Shown: piece by piece, positions 25,483-35,607 of the stretch
Layout: each line of letters opens with the position of its first letter
How positions within the stretch are numbered: position 1 is the stretch's first letter
Source of the DNA: Persicitalea sp038235275
GTDB taxonomy: Bacteria; Bacteroidota; Bacteroidia; Cytophagales; Spirosomataceae
Reading direction: 5' to 3'
NCBI GenBank assembly: GCA_038235275.1
Contig: JBBSUC010000013.1
Coordinates: forward strand, 48,506 to 112,505
Length of the DNA: 64,000 nt
Translations under genes and position numbers: made by a program
The notes under the pieces: model-generated
What the model was told of the DNA's origin: nothing
The model's database searches: none
What the model saw: the letters and a program-made list of their open reading frames with translations, nothing else

Positions 25483-26790
25483 TTATTTCTTCGGTGTGTT
25501 CCGCTTTTCGAGCATCATAATGGCATCGTACAGCACACCGGCTTCGCCCCGAAACGTACCCGAACCTTTCGGTTTATTATCGACTGTGTACCATTCGTAG
25601 AAGCCGTTGTTGTCAATGACCCGTTGCAGCATGGGTTCGAGTTGTTGCCGGGCTTCCTGCTCAAACCCGTTGCGGATGAGTTGCTGAATCATGCGTCCGC
25701 CAAACCAGGTCCAGTCTCCGCCGTTCTGATAGCCGTAGGGATACATGCCTTTGTTCTTGAAACTGCCCGCCGGGTAAGTCGGGTAAAGCGTCAGACCGAT
25801 GGTAGCCGCCCCGCTTTGTTTTACGTTATCCACCATTTTACCGAGCGACATTTTAATCTGCTCTTTCGTCAACAGATTTGCTTCGATAGCCACTGCTGTA
25901 CCGCCGTGGTAGAAGATCTTTGATTCGTCCAGATCGGGCGAAAAAGGTGAGCCAGCGAGGTACAGATGCGGGATAAACTTCTGGTTTTTTGCATCCCAAA
26001 GATGGTTCATTGTGTTTTTTGCGATTCGTTGCCGCACGGGTTGCCACTTCGATTTCTGGGCCGGAACCAGCTCCATCAATCGGTCGAGGGCAATCAGGAA
26101 CATGGCATTGTCGTAAATGTCGATGGCTTTGTGGCTGTCCTTGGTCAGGTATACACCCCAGTCGTGTTCGGGCTGCACATCGCCCCAGTCGGCGGTGGTA
26201 GCGCCCCACAACAAGCCGTATTTTTCGCTGTACCGATGTTTTAGCAGAAAGTCCATCGACTGCTCCAACCGATCGGCCACGGTTGTGCCGCCAATTTTTT
26301 CGTTCAGAAAAGATTTGTCGCCCGTTGCCTGCACGTATTTGGCAACGGACTGTACCAGCGAACTTTCCTGATCGGTCTCCACCGTGTTTTTATGGCCTGC
26401 GTAGTTCGGTTCGAGATCGGTGAAGATGTAGTCGTAGCCCCCTTTCTCCTGCTTCGCCTTTTGCCGGGCTATGTAGCCATCGGCAATGTTGCCGTCGTTG
26501 CCCTGCAACCGAAAAAACACCCGCAGATTTTCTTTGAGCGTTTCGGGCGAATGGACCTTTGCCGATAGTCGGATGAAGGTATTGTAATCCCGAATCCAGA
26601 CCTCCCCGTAGCCATCCCCGGCATTAAAGCCCGTTTTGACCACGGCCAACGCCCTACTTTTCACCTGCTCCATCAGAGAGTCAGAAGCCAGCGTTTTATC
26701 ATGGCTTTGTCTATCCTGCGTTACCTGAGCCACAACCGAACCAATGGTCAGGACAAGAAGCAGGAATACTATGATTGTACGATTTTTCAT
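25483..26790 (-). CDS. Exported six-hairpin (alpha/alpha)6 glycoside hydrolase, GH63-like
   Basis: 435 residues with a signal peptide (MKNRTIIVFLLLVLTIGSVVAQ). The mature protein is helical with motifs of six-hairpin glycosidases: EVWIRDYNTFIR (candidate acid Asp), LLWGATTADWGDV, AIDIYDNAMFL, GGDWTWFGGRM and ending FYEWYTVDNK. These resemble GH63/amylo-glucosidase-like catalytic domains; GH125 alpha-mannosidase is an alternative given the locus. There are about 435 residues where many GH63 have 800, so this is a stand-alone catalytic domain. It lies 5 bp after the large GH92 gene and 23 bp before the ROK kinase. Confidence 0.75.
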   Translation of the reverse strand: MKNRTIIVFLLLVLTIGSVVAQVTQDRQSHDKTLASDSLMEQVKSRALAVVKTGFNAGDGYGEVWIRDYNTFIRLSAKVHSPETLKENLRVFFRLQGNDGNIADGYIARQKAKQEKGGYDYIFTDLEPNYAGHKNTVETDQESSLVQSVAKYVQATGDKSFLNEKIGGTTVADRLEQSMDFLLKHRYSEKYGLLWGATTADWGDVQPEHDWGVYLTKDSHKAIDIYDNAMFLIALDRLMELVPAQKSKWQPVRQRIAKNTMNHLWDAKNQKFIPHLYLAGSPFSPDLDESKIFYHGGTAVAIEANLLTKEQIKMSLGKMVDNVKQSGAATIGLTLYPTYPAGSFKNKGMYPYGYQNGGDWTWFGGRMIQQLIRNGFEQEARQQLEPMLQRVIDNNGFYEWYTVDNKPKGSGTFRGEAGVLYDAIMMLEKRNTPKK

Positions 26791-26795
26791 AATGA

Positions 26796-29700
26796 CTAAC
26801 GGTTCACTTGTTCACTTTTGGGCAGGCTGCCCATACCCCAACTTTTATTCGGCTCCGATCCCATGTCCAGCACCAGCGAGCCGCCTTTCAGTAAATCCGA
26901 TGCACTGAACCAGAACGTGTTGAGTTCCCTGCCGTTCAGTCGCGCCTTTTGCACGTAGATGTTGGCGCGGGATGCATTTCTGGCTTCGATGGTGAACTGC
27001 TTCCCTCGACCGTAACGGCTGCCCAAGTCAAGTACCACCTTCTGGAAAAGCGGGCTGCCAATTTCGTAGATCGGGTCGACTCGGCACCCGCCGTCGGTTT
27101 GGAACAGGCCCAGCGCGTTCATTACAAACCAGGCACTCATCTGCCCTTGATCTTCGTCGCCAAGGTACGCGTTAGACACGCCGTAGCCATAGTAGCGGTC
27201 CAAAATCGACCGGCTCCATTTTTGGGTCAGCCAGGGCTTTTTTACCCAGTTGAACAAAGCCGCAAAGTGCATCGACTGCTGATTGCCCTGCACCACCGGG
27301 TAATCCCAGTACTGATCGTTGGGACCGTTGAACCGCCATTTTTCGCTCTCACCAAAACCCCATTCTAGCCGATCGGTAAAGGTTTTTTCGCCAATCTGAC
27401 GGGCCAGTCCGGGAACGTCCTGCGGCACGAAAAAGGTAAGCTGCCAGGCATTGCCTTCCACGTAGTGCTCGTTGGCGCCCGATTTGAAGGGGTCAAAATC
27501 GGCCAGCCAGGCACCGGTTGAGTCCCGCATCCGGGCGTAGTTGGTGGTCGGGTCGATCACGTTTTTCCACCACTGCCCCCGTTCCTTAAATTCCTGATAG
27601 GCCGACTGATTGCCCAACGCCTTAGCTAATTGCGATACCGTCCAGTCATCGAAACTATATTCCAGCGAGTTGGAGAATCGGCCTCCGTCGTAGGGAACAT
27701 ACTTGTGTTTGAGGTAGGTAACCAAATCCCGGTTGCCAGCCAGTCCACCGCCTACTTTGGTGGCCGGGGTGGTCTGCATTTTGTAAACGGCCTCGAACGC
27801 TTTCTGCGCGTCAAAATCCCGGATGCCCATCTGGTACGCGCCCACGATGAGCGGAATTTCGTGTTCGGCTACCATGACCGGAATGTATTCCATGCCCGCC
27901 GGCCCTTTCGCCAGCCAGCCATTGGAATTGTACATGGCCAGTTGCGAATGTACCCATTTGCTCGACCATTCCGGGGTGACCAGATTCCAGAACTGGTTCA
28001 GGTTCCAAAAGGTGTTCCAGAAGGCATCGCAGCCCAAAGCCAGCTCGTTTTTATCGGCGAGAGTAAGCACGTTTTCTTCAGCGTTGCGCCACTGCCCGTT
28101 CACATCGCTGAAGGTGTTGCGGCTTGCCAATGAGCGGTACATATTCGTGTAGAACCGCATTTTCTCCCGCTCGTCGTTGCTGGTGATTTGCACCCGGCCC
28201 AGCAACTCATCCCAGACTTTGAGTTGATTGGCTTCTACGGCGGCGAAGTTCCAGCCGAAGGGGTCTGAGATTTCTGTTTTGAGGTTGAGAGCCGCATTGG
28301 CGATGCTTACATAGGAAATACCGGTCCTGACCTGCACCGTTTTCTGGGTCTTCGTGTCGAATTCGAGAAACATCCCGGCCTGCTCCGCGCTATCGGCGGT
28401 GAGGTTGTTGCCTGGCTGGACCGCGCCGTTCAGCCAGGTGCCGTAATTCTTGATGGGCTGGTCGAACTCCATCACAAAATGTACCGTGTATTCCTGGCTG
28501 GCATCCTTCGACCAGACGTTTTCCGTCAGTTGGTGGCTGTACCCTTCGATGCGGAAATCACTCGTCTTTTTAAGCTCAATGTCTTTTAGTTTGTAGCCGT
28601 ACTCAGCCGGAATCATAAGATTTACCATCACCCGACCCGTCGCGCTGTTGTGGTAAGTATACTGCTGAAACGAGGCCCGCGTGGTGGCCGTCACCTCCGC
28701 CGTAATGTCGTAGTCGATCAGGTCGACCCGGTAGGAGCCCAGCCCCGCTTTTTCGGTCGCTTTGTCGATTTTGGATCGGTACCCGTCGCCGGAGCCATTC
28801 TGGGAGCCTATGTTGAATTTCAGGGGTCCCGTTACCGGGAAGGTGCCCAGCCCCGACATGGTCCATTCGTGGATGTGGCTGAACGTGCCGATAGACTCGA
28901 ACGTGGGGTCGTAACCCGCCTGCCAGCCCCCATTCTGATTATCTGGACTTAATTTCACCATACCAAAGGGCATCCACGGGCCGGGCGCAATCATCCAGCG
29001 CGAATGCCCGGCTCCCATCATGGTGTTGACGTACCCGGCGGGAGTTCGCAGCGGCTGTTTATCGCGGCTCACCTGCCCTTCGCGAATTATTTTATTATCA
29101 AGAAATACGGCATAGCGGCTGGTTTTGCGCAGCGTCACCGCGGGCATCGGGGCCTGCAACACGTATTTCCCCTTGTCGAGTGATTGCGTAAGAATTAGTT
29201 GGCCGTCCAGTTTCACGGTCAGTATTGGTTTGGCGGTCAGTTGCACCACGTCGATGAGTAATGGCTGAACGCGCCCGCCCGGATGCTCCATTTCGTAGTC
29301 AGCGGCTATAATATTCTCGACCAGGGCATCGCCAGGCTTCGCCAGTTTAACCCCCGCCGGACCGTCTAAACGAATCTGGTCAAAGGCCAGCCAGCCGCCT
29401 TGCAGCGAGGTAATAGTAACGTCATTGGTGCCAGTACGGATCAGGTCGGCCGCAATGTCCAGTTTGAGCAGTTGCTCGCTAGACGGACCGAGTAGACCCA
29501 CCGGGTTTTTGCCGCTTTTTCCCCGGTCGAGTGTAAACAACCCTGGTTTTCCGTTCACCAGCACTTTCAGGATGGGAGCCGCAGCGGAGTCGGTTTCCAG
29601 CACGTCGATGAGAAGCTTCCAGGGGCCGGTGGCCGGTTTTGTGGCAACCTCGAACTTAATGGTCAGCCCGTGCGACCGGATCCCGGCGGTATTGCCGGTA

Positions 29701-29978
29701 CCGCCCCAGCCATTGGCGGGTCCGGGCAGGACGTAGGGCCAGTCGGTTTTCTGATTGGAGTGACCAATCAGAAAAAATCGGTCTTCGTAGCCAAAATCAT
29801 CTTCTACAAATCGGCTGAACTGATTCGGGGCCAGGGCCATGCCCGAGGGAGCATTATCGGCCTCTCCGATCTTCCATATCGTGTTTTGCTGACCGTAAGT
29901 TTGCTGTACAATCAAGCTCTGGAGTAGGGAAAGGCAAAATACTTTGGCAAAAACACGAAAGCCGTTGCGATTGATCAT
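26796..29978 (-). CDS. GH92 alpha-mannosidase with N-terminal carbohydrate-binding-like domain
   Basis: 1060 residues from the ATG at 29978, which gives a signal peptide ending TYGQQ; another ATG at 30008 adds ten residues. Residues about 30-300 are extra: they begin TIWKIGEADNAPSG, a galactose-binding-like beta domain as found before rhamnogalacturonan lyases and rhamnosidases. GH92 follows: TMMGAGHSRWMIAPGPWMPFG, HIHEWTMSGLG, and the C-terminal LGDEDQGQMSAWFVMNALG. It is clearly paralogous to the gene at 18988 but not recently duplicated. No lipobox, so periplasmic or secreted. It probably handles a different linkage or a bulkier glycan than the lipoprotein GH92. Confidence 0.9.
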   Translation of the reverse strand: MINRNGFRVFAKVFCLSLLQSLIVQQTYGQQNTIWKIGEADNAPSGMALAPNQFSRFVEDDFGYEDRFFLIGHSNQKTDWPYVLPGPANGWGGTGNTAGIRSHGLTIKFEVATKPATGPWKLLIDVLETDSAAAPILKVLVNGKPGLFTLDRGKSGKNPVGLLGPSSEQLLKLDIAADLIRTGTNDVTITSLQGGWLAFDQIRLDGPAGVKLAKPGDALVENIIAADYEMEHPGGRVQPLLIDVVQLTAKPILTVKLDGQLILTQSLDKGKYVLQAPMPAVTLRKTSRYAVFLDNKIIREGQVSRDKQPLRTPAGYVNTMMGAGHSRWMIAPGPWMPFGMVKLSPDNQNGGWQAGYDPTFESIGTFSHIHEWTMSGLGTFPVTGPLKFNIGSQNGSGDGYRSKIDKATEKAGLGSYRVDLIDYDITAEVTATTRASFQQYTYHNSATGRVMVNLMIPAEYGYKLKDIELKKTSDFRIEGYSHQLTENVWSKDASQEYTVHFVMEFDQPIKNYGTWLNGAVQPGNNLTADSAEQAGMFLEFDTKTQKTVQVRTGISYVSIANAALNLKTEISDPFGWNFAAVEANQLKVWDELLGRVQITSNDEREKMRFYTNMYRSLASRNTFSDVNGQWRNAEENVLTLADKNELALGCDAFWNTFWNLNQFWNLVTPEWSSKWVHSQLAMYNSNGWLAKGPAGMEYIPVMVAEHEIPLIVGAYQMGIRDFDAQKAFEAVYKMQTTPATKVGGGLAGNRDLVTYLKHKYVPYDGGRFSNSLEYSFDDWTVSQLAKALGNQSAYQEFKERGQWWKNVIDPTTNYARMRDSTGAWLADFDPFKSGANEHYVEGNAWQLTFFVPQDVPGLARQIGEKTFTDRLEWGFGESEKWRFNGPNDQYWDYPVVQGNQQSMHFAALFNWVKKPWLTQKWSRSILDRYYGYGVSNAYLGDEDQGQMSAWFVMNALGLFQTDGGCRVDPIYEIGSPLFQKVVLDLGSRYGRGKQFTIEARNASRANIYVQKARLNGRELNTFWFSASDLLKGGSLVLDMGSEPNKSWGMGSLPKSEQVNR

Positions 29979-30027
29979 TTCGTTACTTAATTCTATGATT
30001 TTTAGCATTTGATGAACAGAAAGGATG

Positions 30028-33000
30028 TCAAAAATTGATTCTTCTTTTTTGACCGTTTATTTCCGTAATCGATATTGACTTTCCGTTTTTTCCGATGCTG
30101 ATAAACCGGGCCGACTGTGACAGGAATGAGGTTCCGTAATTTACCTCTGCCTTCTGTTTCCTGCCATCGGTAAAGGTAATTTCAGCCCGAAGATCACCTG
30201 GTTTCAATGGCACATTGTTCATGTCTTGTTTTAGTTCAAATACCTTTAAAGCCCCCCTGTTTTGCCCCGCTGCGGCCAGATATTTCCCGTCTTTCCCCCT
30301 TAGCTTCACGAGTGCTTTTCCGTTGCCGGGGATAAAAATTCCACTTTCAAGAATCGATTTTGCGACAAAATTCCCCTGGCCGTCGCCTTTCAGCATTAGG
30401 CCATTCAAGGCATCGTAGCGGCCAATGCTCACATTGGTTCCGTAATCATTTGTGTTCATAATTAGGTCGAGATTACCATCGCCATCGAAATCATCGGCGA
30501 TCATCCCATTCAAGGCGGACAATTGCGCCGTAAACGGCAGGGGTACCAGGGTAAATTTGCCGCCGCCCTCATTCCGGCAGTAACTCGAACTAAGGGTATT
30601 GGCTTTTAATATCAACGCCCCTTCCAATTGCTCACTGGTGAAAAGATGCTCCGAGGTAGCGCTTGCGTACGATTTGTAATCTTGAAATTTGGGGCGCATC
30701 CCAATCATTTGCTTGATAGCATCGTCCCGCATGTGGGCCGGATATTCTTTTAAAGTCGGATCATCCTGGCTGGTCCGAAGGTACAGGAAAGGAAAGGCAT
30801 CGTAAATGCCGTTGTTGTCGAAGTCCTTAGCGTAAACAGATACCGGATGTTGCTCCGTAGCCTGAAAAAACGAGTTCCGGCCCAGGTTCCCAACGATGTA
30901 GTCCGTGTCGCCGTCGTTGTCGAAGTCTCCGGTGGTAATACTGTTCCACCAGCCCTTCTGACCCGAAACCCCGGTTGAGGGCGTCACATTTTTGAAAACC
31001 CCTTGATCATTTTTGAAAAAAGTAACGGGCATCCATTCGCCGGCCAGCACCAGATCCGGCCAGCCGTCATCATCAAAATCACTAAAAACAGCGTCGCACA
31101 CCAGTCCAATGCTACGCAACTCGGCCGCAGCCTGCTGGGTAACATTCGTAAACTTTACCTTCCCATTTTTCGAGTCATTCCGATAAATGAAGCTGGAAAC
31201 CGGTTTGGGATAATTCCCCGGATCGACCCGTCCGCCAACGAACAAATCGAGATCACCATCCTTGTCATAATCTGCCGCCCTGACGCATGATTTACTGGTG
31301 AAATTTTGTGGAAATGCCAGGCTATCCAAAGCGAAGTTCCCCTTACCGTCGTTAGTATAAAACTGATCCTGATAAGCAGGGGAACCGGATTTGGCGTTGT
31401 AGCCGCCGCGCGCGATGTAGAGATCCAGATCTCCGTCACGGTCGGCATCGAAGAGTAACATCCCCATATCCTGATAATAAATATTGGGGTTCGCACTTGG
31501 GGACACAATCGTTTCCTGGATAAAGGTACCATCCGGCTGTTGCGTCAGCATGGCGGTGCCGGATTCCGAGCTGCCGCCGACTACGATATCGTCCAATCCA
31601 TCTCCGTTCACGTCTCCGGCCGCCAGCGAAGGGCCATATTCGGAAAATTTATGAGGAAGCAATTTCTGAATATTGAAATCAATGTGGTCCATCTGGTTGT
31701 GTACGTAATCTACGCCCGACGAACCGGTTAACTCTCGAAACAGGCTTTGTTGCGCCAAAGCGGGACGACTCCATTCGTACCTCTCCTTCGCATCTTCTTT
31801 AACGACCTTCACCGTTCGGCCTGCCTTTACCTGAGTCATTCGCTGCTTGCTCCCGTCGGGCCATTTGACAATCAGCGAATCGATCACCGACACGGCCCCA
31901 AGCCCAAAGTACGGATTGAGTTGCACGGAAGACAGGTAGCCACGGTACGGAGTCTGCTCGTATGCCTGATGACCCCCGTCGTAATACAGCTCGATCCACG
32001 CGCCCAGCCCGTTCCGGTTGAGCGAATCACCCGTTAATTGCACGGTTAGGTAATGTTTGTCAACCGATGTTGCATCCATCATGGTATTTTCGTAGAGCGA
32101 GGCGGCGTCATTGATATTGTTAACAATCATGTCGAGATCGCCGTCATTGTCCAGATCGGCATAGGCGGCACCATTCGCAAACTTTTTATCGGTAAGCCCC
32201 CAGTCGTCGGAAACATCGGTGAATGCACCATTGCCGACATTTTTGAAGGCATAATTGTGTAGTTTGACCTCCGGTATCTGGCGCAAAGTTTCTGATTGTG
32301 ACATTCCAGGCACCGCTTCCTGCCGGTAGGCCATGAAATCGTGGTCGGTGACGTCTTTTGGAAAACCATTGGTAACGACCAGATCTCGGAAGCCGTCATT
32401 GTCAAAATCAGCCACGAGCGGGGTCCAACTCCAATCGGTGGCCGAGATACCGGAAATATAGCCTACCTCACTAAAAATTGGATCGCCGATCGAGTCATTT
32501 GCATTTACTCTGGGTCCCTGGTTTAGCTGAATCGTGTTTCTTACGTATTGATATTGGTATTTGAAAAAATCGTTAAGCTGAAAGCTCTGGTAATTGCCCG
32601 TCCCCATCATCATTTTTTTGCGGTAGTTATCCTCCGGGTTCATGTCCAGTTCCACGATATCCGACAGCCCATCATTGTTAATATCGATCACGTCCTGGCC
32701 CATGCCATTCGCCGAAGTATGTTTGAAATACGAGGCGGCCTTATCGGTGAAAGTCCCGTCATGGTTGTTGATGTACAGGAGATCATTGGAGATAAAATCA
32801 TTGCTCACAAATAGGTCCTTCCAGCCATCCCGGTTAATATCCGTCACATTCACGCTATGCCCGTACCCTTCTATCGTCAGTCCGGCTTCGCTGGTCACGT
32901 TCGTAAATACCGGGTGATTCAACGCCGGAGCCGGGTCGTTTCGGTAAAGCCGACCCGTACTGGGGAACGAGCCGTCCGTAATTTTGGCTTTAAAAGCCGA

Positions 33001-33633
33001 AGGGTTTACGTTGGAAACCATTTGATTGACCACCAGATATACATCCAAATCACCGTCGTTATCATAATCGAAAAAGCTGGCCATGGTCGAATGGGACGGA
33101 TCGTCGAGTCCATATGCTGCGGCCGACTCCTTAAAGGCAACGGACCCGTTTTCAGTCTTACCCTGATTGATATACAGCAAGTTTTTCCTCTGCTCCGGGT
33201 CCTCGTACACCGATGCGCACACGTACATATCCATCCACCCGTCATTGTTTATATCGATCACGGCCACGCCCCGGCACCATTTACCGTCTCCACCCACGCC
33301 CGCGCTGGCGGTAATGTCTTCAAACTGCATTTTGCCTTTGTTCAGGTAAAGTTTGTTCGGCACCCTGTTTCCGGTAAAATAGACATCCTGCAACCCGTCA
33401 TTATTGAAATCACCAACGCCCACCCCGCCTCCGTTGTACACATTGATCAGGCTAATGGGATTGATCGAATCATCCTCAATGATCCGGTTGTTGAAATCAA
33501 TTCCTGAGTGATCCGATGGTATCAGCTTGAAAAGTTTATCATTCTTTCTACAGGAACCACAAAATATTGTGGCACCAACCAAAAGATAGACCAGAATTGG
33601 TTTTATAGGAAAGTCAAACGATTTCAAAGGCAT
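30028..33633 (-). CDS. FG-GAP/VCBS repeat lipoprotein with ASPIC/UnbV domain (CRTAC1-like)
   Basis: 1201 residues from the ATG at 33633, giving a lipoprotein signal (lipobox CGSC). A longer frame to 33684 overlaps the terminator hairpin and is rejected. The body has at least ten calcium-binding FG-GAP loops (DFNNDGLQDVYF, DYDNDGDLDVYL, DLDNDGDLDMIV, DADRDGDLDLYI, DFDNDGDTDYIV) forming two propellers. Between them, about residues 540-630, is an ASPIC/UnbV domain (NRNGLGAWIELYY, YFGLGAVSVIDSLIVKWPDGS). Such proteins are frequent near SusC/SusD in Cytophagales and are thought to be surface-exposed; their biochemical role is unsettled. Here it takes the position that glycan-binding SusE/SusF proteins hold elsewhere. 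Confidence 0.88.
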   Translation of the reverse strand: MPLKSFDFPIKPILVYLLVGATIFCGSCRKNDKLFKLIPSDHSGIDFNNRIIEDDSINPISLINVYNGGGVGVGDFNNDGLQDVYFTGNRVPNKLYLNKGKMQFEDITASAGVGGDGKWCRGVAVIDINNDGWMDMYVCASVYEDPEQRKNLLYINQGKTENGSVAFKESAAAYGLDDPSHSTMASFFDYDNDGDLDVYLVVNQMVSNVNPSAFKAKITDGSFPSTGRLYRNDPAPALNHPVFTNVTSEAGLTIEGYGHSVNVTDINRDGWKDLFVSNDFISNDLLYINNHDGTFTDKAASYFKHTSANGMGQDVIDINNDGLSDIVELDMNPEDNYRKKMMMGTGNYQSFQLNDFFKYQYQYVRNTIQLNQGPRVNANDSIGDPIFSEVGYISGISATDWSWTPLVADFDNDGFRDLVVTNGFPKDVTDHDFMAYRQEAVPGMSQSETLRQIPEVKLHNYAFKNVGNGAFTDVSDDWGLTDKKFANGAAYADLDNDGDLDMIVNNINDAASLYENTMMDATSVDKHYLTVQLTGDSLNRNGLGAWIELYYDGGHQAYEQTPYRGYLSSVQLNPYFGLGAVSVIDSLIVKWPDGSKQRMTQVKAGRTVKVVKEDAKERYEWSRPALAQQSLFRELTGSSGVDYVHNQMDHIDFNIQKLLPHKFSEYGPSLAAGDVNGDGLDDIVVGGSSESGTAMLTQQPDGTFIQETIVSPSANPNIYYQDMGMLLFDADRDGDLDLYIARGGYNAKSGSPAYQDQFYTNDGKGNFALDSLAFPQNFTSKSCVRAADYDKDGDLDLFVGGRVDPGNYPKPVSSFIYRNDSKNGKVKFTNVTQQAAAELRSIGLVCDAVFSDFDDDGWPDLVLAGEWMPVTFFKNDQGVFKNVTPSTGVSGQKGWWNSITTGDFDNDGDTDYIVGNLGRNSFFQATEQHPVSVYAKDFDNNGIYDAFPFLYLRTSQDDPTLKEYPAHMRDDAIKQMIGMRPKFQDYKSYASATSEHLFTSEQLEGALILKANTLSSSYCRNEGGGKFTLVPLPFTAQLSALNGMIADDFDGDGNLDLIMNTNDYGTNVSIGRYDALNGLMLKGDGQGNFVAKSILESGIFIPGNGKALVKLRGKDGKYLAAAGQNRGALKVFELKQDMNNVPLKPGDLRAEITFTDGRKQKAEVNYGTSFLSQSARFISIGKNGKSISITEINGQKRRINF

Positions 33634-33650
33634 TTTGGAAGATGACGATA

Positions 33651-33689
33651 TTAAAAAAACCAGTAGCGGCGCAATTGCCACCACTGGTT
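33651..33689 (-). terminator. Intra-operon terminator/attenuator after susD
   Basis: AACCAGT (33658-33664) pairs with ACTGGTT (33683-33689) around a loop with a further GGC/GCC pairing. On the minus strand the stem is followed at once by a run of seven T. It sits 55 bp after the susD stop, in the only gap over 100 bp in the operon. Confidence 0.75.
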
Positions 33690-33743
33690 AAAAACACATT
33701 TGCTAGTTCACCTGACCCAACTTATTTAAAAACGATGGTTGTA

Positions 33744-35594
33744 TTAATAGCCCGGATTCTGTTTGAGTACACCGTTACTTTTTCTGATCTCCGAATTCGG
33801 GATCGGAAACAGATAATAATAGTCGCCTTTCCATGGTTTCCTAACCTCGGCTTCTGGAATGACGCCATAGGTATAAGTTAGCTTACCCATGAGATCCCCT
33901 GGTTGCGCATTCGTCCAATCCATCGTCACTTTCGTGAGTCCCCGGACAGCAATATCCACATGGCCCGGTGCGGCTTTCCAGCGCATGAGGTCGAAGAACC
34001 GGGAATCCTCCAAATGCAGTTCGATTGCCCTCTCGTTTCGATAATCCCTTACCAGGGCGGCACCAGTACTTTTGATATCGGGCATATTCACGGAAGCTCT
34101 CTTCCTGATCTTGTTGATATATTCTCTACCCACCGCCTCGTTGCCGAGTGCCATCTGGATTTCAGCGTAGTTGAGGTAAAACTCGGTCAATCGTATGAAG
34201 ACAACCACCTGGTTATAGTCATAGTCAAAGCTGGCGCGGGGCCCGGCGAAGTCATCGGCCTTTCTAAATGTGTAGCCCGTTTGCACCCGCCAGTGGAAGG
34301 GGGTCAGCCCTTTGATCCAATAGGTCTTCGAATCCCGGCCGAAATCAAAAAGGTTCTGGCCATTTTTAGGATCCACTTTATTCGGGTTGGCATAGGGCGG
34401 CGCATCACCCGGATTTGGGTTGGCATCTTCCCAGTACTCATACAAGCGCTGGGTGCTTTTCGACCCGTCGATGATATTCAGCGGGCCGGCACCGGGATAG
34501 ATCACCGCATCATAAAATCTTGGGTCCCGGTTTTTCTCCGGTTTCTGCGGATCATATCCCGATGCCGCATTGACCGTCACCCCGTCCGCCAGATACGGAT
34601 ATTCTCCGTTGGTCAATTGGAACATATTGACAAAAGTCTGGGTGGGAGAAAGTCGCTGCTGCGCATCGAATCCACTGGGCCAGAAATCGTAGTTGTAGCC
34701 CCAACCGGGTATCCTGGTGGCCGGAGTGAACGATTTACCAAAGATCGTTTCGTCGGTTTTCAACGGCTTCTTGAAAAGGGCGGCGTACTGGGGATGCAAA
34801 GTAAACCCTAAGTCGAATACCGCTTTGGTCGCCGCTTCGGCGGCTTGCCACTTCGCCTTATCGTTGCCCGGGTTGTTGAGCGGGCTGGCCAGGTACAACA
34901 GTACCCTCGCCTTGAATGCTACGGCGGCGGCTTTGCTGATTTTACCTGAACTGACCGGCACACCATTCAAAAAGCCGATGGCCAGATCGGTTTCACTCAA
35001 CACAAACTGCGCACATTCGTCAAAGGTGTTCCTGGGAACATCGAAGCTCTCCGATTTTAGCTGGAAGCTATTTTTGATGATAGGCACTCCGCCATAGGTC
35101 CTCATCAACTCAAAGTACATCCACGCCCGTAAAAAGTGTACTTCACCCTTCATTGGATCAAGCTTTTCAACGGCTATTGCTGAGCTCGCGATATTCTCGA
35201 AGAATACATTGGCTTTCCTGATATAGCCGTACTCAAAATCCCAAAGCGGACCATTCGGAGTCGCTACCAGATCCGACACATTGTCGGCCGTCAGGTTGCC
35301 TTCCAGGTAGTTACGGATCCCTGCCGACCGTTCGTGGGTCTCGGGCTGGTTCACGGCAATGTCGGTTAGCGCCGCATAACCGCCAGTCCCCGGCGCCCAC
35401 GGGGGTTTGATGCCATTGTAAACGTTATAAACGTAGTTCTGCAAAAAAACCGCATCATTAAATACCGCGTCATCGGAGATGGAATCCAACGGTTTTTTGT
35501 CCAGTACATTACAGGAGGTCACCGTGGCGATCGTGCCAATAAATAATAGCGACAGCGCTTTCATTATCGAGCCATTTTTTATGGAATATTTCAT
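33744..35594 (-). CDS. susD: SusD/RagB-family surface glycan-binding lipoprotein
   Basis: 616 residues with a lipobox (TVTSCN, Cys about 28) then the typical DKKPLDSISDDAVF segment where SusD-like TPR helices begin. The C-terminal region has the family pattern KADDFAGPRASFDYDYNQ, VVFIRLTEFYLNYAEIQMAL, YINKIRKRAS and DLMRW. SusD forms the lid of the SusC barrel and binds the glycan before import. An alternative ATG lies ten codons in. It follows susC by 13 bp. Expression is probably higher than for downstream genes because of the terminator at 33651-33689. Confidence 0.95.
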   Translation of the reverse strand: MKYSIKNGSIMKALSLLFIGTIATVTSCNVLDKKPLDSISDDAVFNDAVFLQNYVYNVYNGIKPPWAPGTGGYAALTDIAVNQPETHERSAGIRNYLEGNLTADNVSDLVATPNGPLWDFEYGYIRKANVFFENIASSAIAVEKLDPMKGEVHFLRAWMYFELMRTYGGVPIIKNSFQLKSESFDVPRNTFDECAQFVLSETDLAIGFLNGVPVSSGKISKAAAVAFKARVLLYLASPLNNPGNDKAKWQAAEAATKAVFDLGFTLHPQYAALFKKPLKTDETIFGKSFTPATRIPGWGYNYDFWPSGFDAQQRLSPTQTFVNMFQLTNGEYPYLADGVTVNAASGYDPQKPEKNRDPRFYDAVIYPGAGPLNIIDGSKSTQRLYEYWEDANPNPGDAPPYANPNKVDPKNGQNLFDFGRDSKTYWIKGLTPFHWRVQTGYTFRKADDFAGPRASFDYDYNQVVVFIRLTEFYLNYAEIQMALGNEAVGREYINKIRKRASVNMPDIKSTGAALVRDYRNERAIELHLEDSRFFDLMRWKAAPGHVDIAVRGLTKVTMDWTNAQPGDLMGKLTYTYGVIPEAEVRKPWKGDYYYLFPIPNSEIRKSNGVLKQNPGY

Positions 35595-35607
35595 AAGCTG
35601 TTTCTGA

